Shown here piece after piece: positions 9,485 to 18,952 of a stretch of 64,000 bases of DNA. Under the pieces are notes generated by a model, which was given only the letters and a program-made list of their open reading frames with translations, had not been told where the DNA came from and ran no database searches. Source of the stretch: Alteromonadaceae bacterium 2753L.S.0a.02 (lineage in GTDB: Bacteria > Pseudomonadota > Gammaproteobacteria > Pseudomonadales > Cellvibrionaceae); assembly GCA_007827375.1 (NCBI GenBank), contig VISH01000002.1, forward strand, positions 3,683,001-3,747,000, written 5' to 3'. Within the stretch, counting starts at the first letter, position 1, and every line of letters begins with the position of its first letter. The position numbers were made by a program, and so were the translations under genes.

Positions 9485-9504
9485 AAAAAACCCCAAATCA
9501 GGGG
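9485..9504 (-). terminator. Terminator downstream of tRNA-fMet
   Basis: CCCC/GGGG hairpin with a TGATTT loop followed on the minus strand by six T residues. It is about 320 bp past the tRNA 3' end and is likely the first terminator of the tRNA transcript. The stem is short, so read-through into rimP is plausible. Confidence 0.55.
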
Positions 9505-9660
9505 CCTCTCGAATGCGCGGTACAGATCATATTGTACCACCAACTGGCTAAATTCAAACCAAACTCAAGCACAAAGGCTTGTTGAAAAATGTAATTTAGC
9601 CAAGGCTTACGCCTTTTGCAAATTACCGTCATCCTACTTTCTCAAGCAGCTGCACTCAAC

Positions 9661-9752
9661 AAGCGTTGAGCCCGACGCACAGGCCTACACATTGAGACCC
9701 TGTTATGCCTACTGGTAGCACGGGCTGAATTTGAATCAACGTCCTTCGCCCG
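9661..9752 (-). pseudogene. Degenerate copies of tRNA-fMet segments
   Basis: Downstream of the intact tRNA, positions about 9713-9750 read on the minus strand as a decayed copy of its 3' half. The variable region, the T arm (with TTCAAAT preserved) and an acceptor strand ending GCTACCA are recognisable, with several substitutions. Near 9667-9677 is an isolated 11-base match to the anticodon-stem 5' strand (CGTCGGGCTCA). These pieces cannot form a tRNA. They suggest repeated partial duplication on both sides of the gene. Confidence 0.5.
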
Positions 9753-9822
9753 ACCATCAGCCAGAAGTAGAGAAGTGATCCCAGCTTTGGGCGCACAACT
9801 CAATACATCTAGCCTATATAAT

Positions 9823-10773
<951 letters not shown>

Positions 10774-10857
10774 GAATCTGGAAAAGATCAGACTACAACA
10801 TCCTGCTTCTGAAGTTTCTGCTGCCCAGCAACATAGCCGCTGCATCAGAGGGGGCGC

Positions 10858-10886
10858 ATTATAGGGGGGCGTTTTGGTGGCGTCAA
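10858..10886 (-). promoter_or_regulatory. Sigma-70 promoter of the tRNA-fMet array and operon
   Basis: TTGACG (-35, 10881-10886) and TATAAT (-10, 10858-10863) separated by 17 bp, reading on the minus strand. The discriminator is GCGCCCCC, the GC-rich type found at stringently controlled stable-RNA promoters. Transcription would start near 10850, run through about 75 nt of leader, cross all seven repeat units and reach tRNA-fMet. Confidence 0.85.
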
Positions 10887-11222
10887 GGGCAACTTCAGGG
10901 AGAATAAGAATCGACAAGTTAGTAGATGCTAGCTTTCAATTTATTTACAAACTGGCAGCCAGTATCCAAGCTTGGAACGTTTTCTTTCTGTTTAGCCTGT
11001 AGCGAAATTTTGGCGTTGATTTATACAATTTCTGCAAATTTATTGTTGAAACGGTGTAACTTCCCACGTCTCCGCTGACGGCGCTGTTTACCGGTCACAA
11101 ATAGGCCACCTACTCCCGAATTTGGGTGCTCTTGTGTATTGCCAGCTTGCTTTTCGGGCAAGTCCATTAGGCAGATAGATGACTTGTCACCAGATAATGC
11201 TACCTGGCCGGACACAAGAGTG
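10887..11222. other. Intergenic region upstream of the tRNA-fMet promoter
   Basis: 336 bp between the array promoter and the cheX-like gene. A 64-codon GTG-initiated frame (11021-11215, minus) fills part of it, but it has no convincing ribosome-binding site and no recognisable family. I see no RNA gene or repeat here. Confidence 0.5.
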
Positions 11223-11672
11223 TTAATTTTCGAGGCAGATTACAACAGCCGCACTGTAGGCTTTCCAGTAAACAGGTATTACATAAGATCGTAAATGTTT
11301 CGGCAAATGGATACCACTAGGAGCTCCCTCAACCACCACAGGAACCGAAATCATAAATTCCTGACCAAACTCTGAACGAGCGTTCCCCGATATGGTATTA
11401 GCAACCTCGCCGACCAGATCGAGAATATTGTCTATGGAGGTATCCTTTTCACCCAGTGCCAGTAACAAATGCGTTAACAATGCCTTGGGTGCGGTGAAAT
11501 ATACCGTACCTCTGTAAGGCCCGGAAACACCAATGATTCCGGTGTAATCAAACGCGGAGGGCGCGCTGTTTTCAATCAGGTAAGGCGTTCCAACTTTAAC
11601 TTCTTTATCGGAGGTGTGTTGAAAGTAGTTAACCACACCATTAATAAACACTTGTAATGTTTGCTCAGACAT
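11223..11672 (-). CDS. CheX-like chemotaxis phosphatase
   Basis: 149 aa, matching the CheX branch of the CheC/CheX/FliY phosphatases, which dephosphorylate CheY. The centre has NILDLVGEVANTISGNA, the family helix with conserved Glu and Asn (ExxN) that enters the CheY active site. GTPYLIE and GIIGVSGPYRGTVYF match the beta strands usual for the fold. It begins two bases after the upstream response-regulator gene, so the pair is probably co-translated. Together with that regulator and the CheA-like kinase it forms a compact signalling module. Confidence 0.8.
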   Translation of the reverse strand: MSEQTLQVFINGVVNYFQHTSDKEVKVGTPYLIENSAPSAFDYTGIIGVSGPYRGTVYFTAPKALLTHLLLALGEKDTSIDNILDLVGEVANTISGNARSEFGQEFMISVPVVVEGAPSGIHLPKHLRSYVIPVYWKAYSAAVVICLEN

Positions 11673-11674
11673 AA

Positions 11675-12043
11675 CTACCCCACCAACTCGTTCAGTGCGA
11701 CACTGAGTTTCTGATCATCAAACGGCTTACACAAAAATCCTTGCGCGCCCTTTTCAAGCGCGGCGATACCAGTGGCTTTATCTGACAATGCTGATACCAC
11801 CAATATTCGCACCTCCGGTTTTAACGCGACCAGACGCGATATGCATTCGATCCCATCCATTTGCGGCATAGTGAGATCCATGGTAACTACATCTGGATTA
11901 AGCGATTGAAATTTTTCCACCGCCTCCTTGCCACTGCTTGCACTACCCACAACTTCGAACTTGGTTGCATCGTGACCACGTTCAATTTTTCGACGAATAA
12001 TATTAGAATCATCCACGATAAGCATTTTTAACGGTTTTGCCAT
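11675..12043 (-). CDS. CheY-like single-domain response regulator
   Basis: About 122 aa. I chose the ATG at 12043 because it places the first beta strand (MLIVDDSNIIRRKI) at the N terminus and has an AGGGG motif upstream; a longer frame exists upstream but overlaps the kinase gene. The phospho-acceptor Asp is in PDVVTMDLTMPQMDG, with the acidic pair in VDDS and Lys in CKPFDD. No output domain is present. It is the likely phosphoryl acceptor from the adjacent kinase and substrate of the CheX-like phosphatase. Confidence 0.9.
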   Translation of the reverse strand: MAKPLKMLIVDDSNIIRRKIERGHDATKFEVVGSASSGKEAVEKFQSLNPDVVTMDLTMPQMDGIECISRLVALKPEVRILVVSALSDKATGIAALEKGAQGFLCKPFDDQKLSVALNELVG

Positions 12044-12054
12044 GGAAAATACCC

Positions 12055-14154
12055 CTACGCTGCGATGGTAACTTTCGCCTCGCTGGAGGCGGGCAAAATA
12101 ATGGTAAATTGGCAATCGACGCCAGAGCGACTGGCAACTTTTAACTTGCCATTCAAATCGTTGACACGGGTTCTTATGACATCCATGCCCACACCGCGAC
12201 CAGCGTCTTCAGTGGCCTGCTCTGCAGTGGAAAAACCACTTTCAAAAATGAGCGATAATAATTTTCGGTTATCCCAGGCTTTAACTGTAGCCGCATCCCA
12301 GCGTCCAGATTGCAACGCTTTTTCACGTATTTTTTTGTATTGGATACCCATGCCATCATCTCGCACACTCAGCTCGAGATCGCCATTCGGTAAATGCAAA
12401 AGGCGGGCATCAATACGACCGGATACACTTTTATTCTGCTCTTTTCGTTGGGTCGGCTCCTCAATACTGTGTGCGATAGCGTTTCTTACAAACTGAATAG
12501 TAACGTCGTTTACAAAAGTGCGTGTTGCTTCATCAAGTAAGGTTTCGCGGAACCCTGTTAACAACAAATCAGCTTGCTTACCACAACGTGAAGCAACATT
12601 GTCACAAAGCTTATAAAGGTGATCCCACTGATTGTTTTGCTCCACCTGCGCGCCTTTTGGATCGCTGGTCATCACTGAGAAGCTCGCAAGCTTCTCGGCA
12701 ATTTCCTGCACTGACTCTGTGTAACGAAACAGCGATTCCAGATGCACCGTAAGTGTTAAAAAGTCATTGCCAGAAAGCTTTTGCTGTTGCTTGATTTTAT
12801 CAATTTCATCTTCAAAGGTATGCGCAAGATCAGCGAAATTATCCAACTCAAGTGCTGATGCGTCACCTTTGAAGTTATGCACTTCTACAAAGATGCTATC
12901 GAGCTTGCGACGCATAGCACTTTCATTTTTTGTTTGTACTTTGAGTAACTCGTTAACTCGACCAAACGTATCAAATGCGCTTTGAATAAATCGTTTGAGC
13001 ATGTTCGGTTCGGTATGCAGCAAACTGGTTAACACCTCCATTTGCTGCTCGCTCTTCTCTTTTGCTTGCGCCAGTTCTGCAGCAAGTTGCACGCTCAGGG
13101 TAATATCACTTACTGTAACCAAAACGTTTTCGAAAGTATCGCCGCTATAGACGCGCGAGAATTCGAAGCTCATGTAACGCGTAATATAGCCGCCATTCTG
13201 ATCGGGAATATTAAGCTCCACCTGATTTAACGGGTTTAAATCTCTAATGAGATTACTCTTTACATCAGGGCGGAATAACACTGCAATAAATCTTTGTGCC
13301 GTTTCGAGATCTTTTGGCTTTACCAAATCCGAAATGAGTTCTGTAAACGAAATGTTCGTAACCTGTTTTCCGCCAAACATATCTGAGAGAACCTCAGAAT
13401 GCTGACTTCCCAGGTTCTGTTCCTTGTCCAGCAGAAATAATCCTTCATTTACCGTATTGAGAATCTCCGTGGTTTCCTGACGCGCCGCCTCTAATTTTCG
13501 ATCGTTGCTGCGCAGCTCGCCAATAAAGTGAACGAGAATGATCAGAAAGTTAATAATGGCAAGAGATATACCAGCGGTTTGCACCAATCGCAAAACCTTG
13601 GCTTGATTTGTTGCTACGTTTTCAAGGTCAACGGTGAGATTGTTCATGAGTTTTAGCAGGGTAAGGTTTAGCTGTGTGGCATAACCCGTGGCTTCGTCCA
13701 GGTATTTTCGTCGACTGCTTTCGTCTGACGCCTGTAACAAACCCACAATGGCTTCGCTGTACGGCTGCCACAAGGTTTTTGCCTCGTCAATAGCCGCGCG
13801 ACCGTTTTCCGATGTCACCCTTTTTAATGTGACCGTTGCGCCGTCTGCCCCCTTGGCTTCACCCCCCTCGTCAAATGATTTCAGCGTTTGATCAAATAGG
13901 GTGTGGGCTAACTGTAGTTCCTGCGTTGCGCTTTGAAGACGCTCCGGATCGCTGCCATGTGCTTCAATTTCATACAGCGACTTCACCGTTCGCTGTGACA
14001 ACATCCTCTGTCGTCCAGCCAAGTTTACCCCGACAGCGTCATCTGCAATTTTGAATGAAATGTAAAAATTTAGTATCAAAACAGAAGCATCAAGCAATAA
14101 GAACAACGCAATTGATACAACAATACTTTTGTATTTTCCAAGAGCAGACCACAT
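12055..14154 (-). CDS. CheA-like histidine kinase with PilJ-type sensor, PAS and HPt domains
   Basis: About 699 aa. Transmembrane helix 1 is at about 10-35, followed by a PilJ/NarX-type periplasmic four-helix domain with the signature NLAGRQRMLSQRTVKSLYEI. A second helix (about 195-215) leads to a PAS-like domain (about 230-375). An HPt segment with HNFKGDASALEL carries the likely phosphorylated His. The CheA-type ATPase has FVRNAIAHSIEEP (N box), DDGMGIQ (G1) and GRGVGMDV (G2). The CheW-binding P5 domain of true CheA is missing, since the protein ends right after the ATPase. Start ATG 14154 is preceded by GGAGG at 5 bp spacing, better than the upstream GTG. Confidence 0.85.
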   Translation of the reverse strand: MWSALGKYKSIVVSIALFLLLDASVLILNFYISFKIADDAVGVNLAGRQRMLSQRTVKSLYEIEAHGSDPERLQSATQELQLAHTLFDQTLKSFDEGGEAKGADGATVTLKRVTSENGRAAIDEAKTLWQPYSEAIVGLLQASDESSRRKYLDEATGYATQLNLTLLKLMNNLTVDLENVATNQAKVLRLVQTAGISLAIINFLIILVHFIGELRSNDRKLEAARQETTEILNTVNEGLFLLDKEQNLGSQHSEVLSDMFGGKQVTNISFTELISDLVKPKDLETAQRFIAVLFRPDVKSNLIRDLNPLNQVELNIPDQNGGYITRYMSFEFSRVYSGDTFENVLVTVSDITLSVQLAAELAQAKEKSEQQMEVLTSLLHTEPNMLKRFIQSAFDTFGRVNELLKVQTKNESAMRRKLDSIFVEVHNFKGDASALELDNFADLAHTFEDEIDKIKQQQKLSGNDFLTLTVHLESLFRYTESVQEIAEKLASFSVMTSDPKGAQVEQNNQWDHLYKLCDNVASRCGKQADLLLTGFRETLLDEATRTFVNDVTIQFVRNAIAHSIEEPTQRKEQNKSVSGRIDARLLHLPNGDLELSVRDDGMGIQYKKIREKALQSGRWDAATVKAWDNRKLLSLIFESGFSTAEQATEDAGRGVGMDVIRTRVNDLNGKLKVASRSGVDCQFTIILPASSEAKVTIAA

Positions 14155-15458
14155 GGTTGCCTCCACTAATTACCCCGGCAATCAAGCGGATCATCCTAAT
14201 CTTTTTGAATTGCAGTCTTGAACTATTGGGAGATATCCCTAGTAAAATAATGGTATTACCTTCAACCTAAATATTCGAGTTCGTGCAAACCTTTCACTAA
14301 GCACTACAAAATAGCGAGGAGTCAAGCGCGCACCATAACAGTCACCTGCTTTAAGCGATGCCTGCCCGTAATGGCAATACGCTCTAATTTTTAGCACACA
14401 GAAAAATAAAAAAGTAGTCCGTTCAGATGAGTTCAGCATAGATTTATATCTGACACCCTCAGCAGGTGGAAAATTTACGACTCTTACTCCATCTCAGAGC
14501 TCAAATTGGTGCGCAGACGAGCACTAAATCAGGGCCTATAAAAAGTATTCGCCGCCATAATTTGTGCGACAATTATTATTTACACTGAAATTTGGCAACA
14601 ACCTTCATTCGTTGCCTCAAAATGTCTCACACCCGATTATCTCGCACATATGTAACGCTTGAATAGTTACGACAAAATCTAGAAAAAAATAATTTAAAAA
14701 AAATGTTAATAAATTCCGTGTAATTAGTATTCGAATTTATTACTTATTATTTAATGCACTCGTTGAGCCGATTTCGATAACCTCAGAACACCCATAACCC
14801 ACATATTAACTAGGGATATCTGCCTTGTAGACTAGCCATTTCTCATCCAACCAACAAAATTTCCAGAAATTAGCCCTCAAATATATAGGCGTTAAAAATG
14901 TTTTAAGGTGGTATTACCTTTTAGTGCACGCAACAAGCGCACCGTCGGTGCAATTAAGGTATGCCCTCAAAATAATTCTTCTGTTAGGGATGAACAATAA
15001 CGCCTATTGGCCCAAGCTTAAGTGGTCGCGTAATTTCTGTAGGCTACTCTTTGGAACCCTGCGGAATAACCGCAGTAGAAAATGCAAAAGCGAGATGGTT
15101 GCAGCGTTGGGCAATCCCGTAGCACTGCTAACTCAGTTGAAAAAGTCGTCGTTAGTCAAGATGCAATACACTGATAACAATCACGATTTGGTGTGGCAAT
15201 TGGATGATTTTTCCTACACCAAATAAGTCGCAGTATTTAAATTTGTTTCGAAGGGTATTTTTATGTGTTCTCACGATCAGCGCGGGAGATCACTTCTTGC
15301 CGGTTATTTTAAATACCGATCAACTTAAATCATCACAAGCAGATACTTCCCTACTGCACATGCATTGAGTCAGAACCCCACGACATGCAGGGGCCCACAG
15401 ACTAACAACGCCGCAATATCTAGAAATCGGTGGACGAAAAATTTACTAAACTCGCCGC
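14155..15458. other. Long AT-rich intergenic region
   Basis: About 1.3 kb without a convincing gene. The stretch 14680-14760 is strongly AT-rich. A 100-codon frame at 14924-15226 (plus, GTG start) has a poor ribosome-binding site and no recognisable family, so I left it unannotated; its second half is hydrophilic and could belong to a real small protein starting at 14990. No tRNA, repeat array or mobile-element end was seen. Confidence 0.5.
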
Positions 15459-16544
15459 CTAATCAATGATATATTGATTAGTTCTGGAATTTTTCACTCG
15501 GTACATGAGCTCTTCAGCACGATTCATAAGTTGAAGTAAAACTTCATCACCAGAGGAAACCGCAACCCCCATGCTCAATCTTATATTCCAAGTTCCTCCG
15601 CCGGGAAGAAGCACGGGCTTGAGTAAATCGCGATGAATTCGCTCTGCAGCATCGCGCACGCCATCGCTTGTTTTAATATCAACCAATACCACAGTAAATT
15701 CATCACCCCCGAGGCGGGAGACGGTATCAACTTCACGCACGCATTTTGATAAGCGACGTGCAATTTCGATTAGAACCTTATCCCCCATTGCATGACCAAG
15801 ACTATCGTTTAAAACTTTGAAACGATTCAAATCGATATATACCAGTGCCATCAAGTTGTTGCGGCGATGTGCATTTTTTAACGCGCACTCTGCACGCTCG
15901 ATAAACAATCGGCGGCTAGCAACACCGGTTAGCTCGTCAGAAAATGCCATGGTATCGAGGAAACAGCGGTCCTGCTCCAGTTCCGCAAGCAATGAATTAA
16001 GCGCAGAACCCGTTGCCCCAAATTCGGAACCTAATCGTTGACTTAGATCTTTGTCCCTAATCACACGAGGATCGAGTTCAGCCATTTGTTTTAAATGATC
16101 ACGTTGCGCCACCTCGATTGCCCTGCCTATGTCTACCTCGCGAGATTGCTCAGGTTTGTTAAGTTCAGGCACATAGATGTGTCCACTAAAAATTTGCTTG
16201 ATGGCTCTCACGAGCTGCTTTGGCGAGTGACTTTTTGGAATAAACCCCAATGCGCCTTCACGCAGCGAGCGCACAATGGGCTCGACCTCTTCATATTCCG
16301 ATATTATTACGACAGGTAATTTTGGAAAGCGGGATTTCAATCGCGCCAAGCCATTCAGATCACTGCCCCGATCCAGTCGGTAATCCAATAACACCAGATC
16401 CATTAAGCCATGAATTTCCAACTCAGCCAGCGCCGCTACGGCGTTTTCCGCATGATACACCTTAGAAAAACCCAACTGCATGGTTAGCAACATTTCCAGG
16501 CCATGGCGCACCAAGCTGTGATCATGTATTAGAAGTGCTTTCAT
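15459..16544 (-). CDS. Receiver-GGDEF diguanylate cyclase
   Basis: 361 aa. An N-terminal receiver domain (1-120) has DLVLLDYRLDRG as phospho-acceptor strand and IPKSHSPKQLVRAI, a LuxR-class-like end of the domain. A linker of about 90 residues leads to a GGDEF domain (about 200-360) with SDELTGVASRRLF, DLNRFKVLNDSLGHAMGD and the active-site RLGGDEF. The RxxD inhibitory site (REVD) lies five residues before GGDEF, so product inhibition is likely. It should make c-di-GMP under control of an unidentified kinase. No EAL domain or cognate kinase adjoins it. Confidence 0.92.
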   Translation of the reverse strand: MKALLIHDHSLVRHGLEMLLTMQLGFSKVYHAENAVAALAELEIHGLMDLVLLDYRLDRGSDLNGLARLKSRFPKLPVVIISEYEEVEPIVRSLREGALGFIPKSHSPKQLVRAIKQIFSGHIYVPELNKPEQSREVDIGRAIEVAQRDHLKQMAELDPRVIRDKDLSQRLGSEFGATGSALNSLLAELEQDRCFLDTMAFSDELTGVASRRLFIERAECALKNAHRRNNLMALVYIDLNRFKVLNDSLGHAMGDKVLIEIARRLSKCVREVDTVSRLGGDEFTVVLVDIKTSDGVRDAAERIHRDLLKPVLLPGGGTWNIRLSMGVAVSSGDEVLLQLMNRAEELMYRVKNSRTNQYIID

Positions 16545-16715
16545 TGGCTCTCGACTTAGTAATTGTGCGAATATTGCAATCCCATAAATATGGTAGAAAG
16601 GCGTGTGTTGTGCAAATTACAGACGGAGCCATGACCCCACAAAGAGAGAAAGGTCAGTAATGAAAGAAGGCGTTTTTAGACTTAAACCTACTAAGGTAAA
16701 TATGGCTTTAAGTGA

Positions 16716-17648
16716 TTAGCGTTTTAGGTATTTAAGATCCGACATGTGAAACCAAAGCTCGTTGCGCTGCAGCGGCGTTTCGGGGCTGAGTAAGGGATTA
16801 CCAATCTCAATAATCAGGCGCTTGTCGAGCTGAGCGCGCTCGAAAATGTCACCTTTCCAATCGAGAAACAACTGCCTGAATGAGCCATCAGCCACAGCCT
16901 GTTCAAAACCATCGGTTAATACTCCAGCCAATTTGGTTTCGTCTTTCTTTAGGAACAGGTAAAACGCGGTTGGGTAACGCAATACCAAATGTTCCTCAAT
17001 GCGTAGCCCGGCAGCTTGAGGTAACAGGGATTCATCCCAGATCTCAGTAACCCCTCGGGGGAATGCATCGATCCGATCATGTTTGAGCAGCTGAAAAAGG
17101 TTGTCACGGGCGATAGCTGTGCGTACCGAAAACCCGTTGGCTGCCAGAATATCTGTATCGGGCCAATCGTGCCCCTGACCGACAACCAGTTTCTTGAGTT
17201 GAGCGAGCTTGGTAATGGAGGAAGTACGGGTATCTTCAGTTCGTACAAACATCAACCGCCAGCCCCCCAGGCCCCTAAAAATGGGGATCCGAATTGGCGT
17301 AAGTTGTTGTTCGATCTGAGCATTCGTATGCCCCCAAGCAACATTAAACCGGCCGGCATTCAAATACATAATGGTGCGGCTCGTAGGAACCGGAGGAACA
17401 GTGACATCTGTGATTTCGTAAGGAACGCCACTTTTACTCAGAATCAGGTCCAAAAGGTTGTGGATATAGTCGGAAATATCGCGATAAACCGGATCGCTGT
17501 ATACGTGAGGGTAACTGACCTGGAGTACCGGCGGTGTGCTTTGTTCTGCCTGCAGAGCACCCGACCACAGGCAAACCAGTAGATAAAAGGGCATTCTATG
17601 TATTACAAGGCGGAGTAAATCTAAGCTCATCGACAAGAACAACTGCAT
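16716..17648 (-). CDS. Periplasmic solute-binding protein-like (SBP_bac_3 type)
   Basis: 310 aa with an N-terminal hydrophobic segment (MPFYLLVCLWSGALQA) consistent with a signal peptide; the second or third Met may be the true start. The body resembles type-II periplasmic binding proteins of the amino-acid-binding type: VPPVPTSRTIMYLNAGRFNVAWG, KLAQLKKLVVGQGHDWPD and the late segment DAFPRGVTEIWDE are typical of family members that stand alone without an ABC transporter. No permease genes adjoin it. In this setting such proteins often serve as sensory ligand binders; here that is inference. Confidence 0.65.
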   Translation of the reverse strand: MQLFLSMSLDLLRLVIHRMPFYLLVCLWSGALQAEQSTPPVLQVSYPHVYSDPVYRDISDYIHNLLDLILSKSGVPYEITDVTVPPVPTSRTIMYLNAGRFNVAWGHTNAQIEQQLTPIRIPIFRGLGGWRLMFVRTEDTRTSSITKLAQLKKLVVGQGHDWPDTDILAANGFSVRTAIARDNLFQLLKHDRIDAFPRGVTEIWDESLLPQAAGLRIEEHLVLRYPTAFYLFLKKDETKLAGVLTDGFEQAVADGSFRQLFLDWKGDIFERAQLDKRLIIEIGNPLLSPETPLQRNELWFHMSDLKYLKR

Positions 17649-18458
17649 TTAGCCCCGTTTATTCTGAATAATCTCACCATTATACGGTAAAACCCGGCCG
17701 GTCGAGCAAGCTCAGGCTACATTTCAGAACCAACCAAACTGTTATTTTCTTTGGTCACAAGGTTATCAATGAATGCGCTTCCCGTTGAAGACCATGATTT
17801 ATTTCGCCATGGCGTGACAGAATCTCAAAATGCTCGCAGAGAATCATAGAACGTTGTGATGAAGAACGGCATAGATCAGCAAAGCCACTACCTCAAGGGC
17901 CAGCTTCTAGATCTGATACTGATAATACTCACAGGATGGAGATGGTCTGGCGTATCTACAGGCTTTGCAGGAGCTTAACCCAACGAACCCGCCATAATTC
18001 TCTCAGTAGAAGAAGGCAGCAAACTGATACATGGAATAACTTCCATTGTCTCAACATTAATAACTGCTCATTGCCCCGTTTATGCTGTTTAAGCCTAGCG
18101 TTGTACGGTATGACCTAATGAGTCGAGCTATTCTGGGCAATATTTGAGTACCATCGAATCCCAAACTTCAGGTAGCACGTCCAATTCCGGAAATCCTTTT
18201 CCATAGTACTCTAAAAATTTGAAAGCTCAACTGAGTCCAAGTAGACACTTTGTGGCCGGAGGTTGCTTCCGTGGCTCGCTCTGGGCGAGCCCAGAGAAAA
18301 GATCACTACGGCTTCAGCCCCGTTTGGGATGTCTGAAAAGTTGCGAAGCCCGCAGTGTTAACCGAAAAATTGGCTGAGACTCCTTACTACATTAAAGAAC
18401 ATATCGGCATCTACGCGATCACTTTCCTGCGGCAGCGTAAATTGCAAATAATTAAACA
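17649..18458. other. Intergenic region, no gene seen
   Basis: 810 bp between the binding-protein gene and the DUF2799 lipoprotein gene. A palindrome CTCTGGGC/GCCCAGAG with a 2-base centre lies at 18279-18296, followed by AAAAG rather than a T tract. Short open frames here lack ribosome-binding sites. Nothing else recognisable. Confidence 0.5.
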
Positions 18459-18929
18459 TTATTGGCCATTAATCCTGCCTAGTTCATCCGCTGCAAGATT
18501 ATCTATCCTCTCTGCTGCCTGCTCGGCATCCCTCTGATTTTTTTCCATGCGTTTTATTTTATCGTTGTAAGCGATTTGACCGCGTTTATATCCCTCTAAA
18601 AATTTACCCCTGATTTCAAACGGACAGACCTGGGGAAATTCCTTGTTAGTCTTACCAATCTCAAAGCCATTCTCATAAGTACAAAATTCCAGAGCCCCTT
18701 TAGTATACCCATCAATGAAGCTCGCCCGCTGTTCTTTGGTGATTGCCTCACCACACTGATTTTTATACTTGTCAAATGTTCGGATTGGTTTTGCCTCCAT
18801 CGCCGTTTTATAACCCTCGTCAAACCAAGATTCTTTTGCCTCTCCCTCGCACGCGAGGTTTGTTTTTACTTTCCCCCCACATGCAGTTAACAATAAGAAC
18901 ACAAGCAGAAATTTTAATCTGATTCGCAT
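18459..18929 (-). CDS. DUF2799 lipoprotein
   Basis: 156 aa. It begins with a lipoprotein signal peptide (LKFLLVFLLLTACGG; the lipobox Cys is at about residue 17). The mature part has repeated short units of the type WFDEGYKTAMEA, FIDGYTKGALEFC, FEIGKTN, FLEGYKRGQ, with paired cysteines, which is the pattern of DUF2799 proteins. The function of the family is unknown. It lies 24 bp downstream of the TPR gene of the TonB cluster, on the same strand, and may be the last gene of that operon. Confidence 0.75.
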   Translation of the reverse strand: MRIRLKFLLVFLLLTACGGKVKTNLACEGEAKESWFDEGYKTAMEAKPIRTFDKYKNQCGEAITKEQRASFIDGYTKGALEFCTYENGFEIGKTNKEFPQVCPFEIRGKFLEGYKRGQIAYNDKIKRMEKNQRDAEQAAERIDNLAADELGRINGQ

Positions 18930-18952
18930 TTATATGCTCCTTCTCTGATTAG

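Noticed and set aside
11021..11215. 64-codon frame after the cheX-like gene
   Set aside because: GTG start without a clear ribosome-binding site, basic low-complexity composition and no recognisable family; chance is likelier.
14924..15226. 100-codon frame in the long intergenic region
   Set aside because: Poor start context and no similarity I recognise; kept only as a note in the intergenic entry.
17936..18118. 60-codon frame in the 17.6-18.5 kb gap
   Set aside because: No ribosome-binding site and no family; composition is not like the neighbouring genes.
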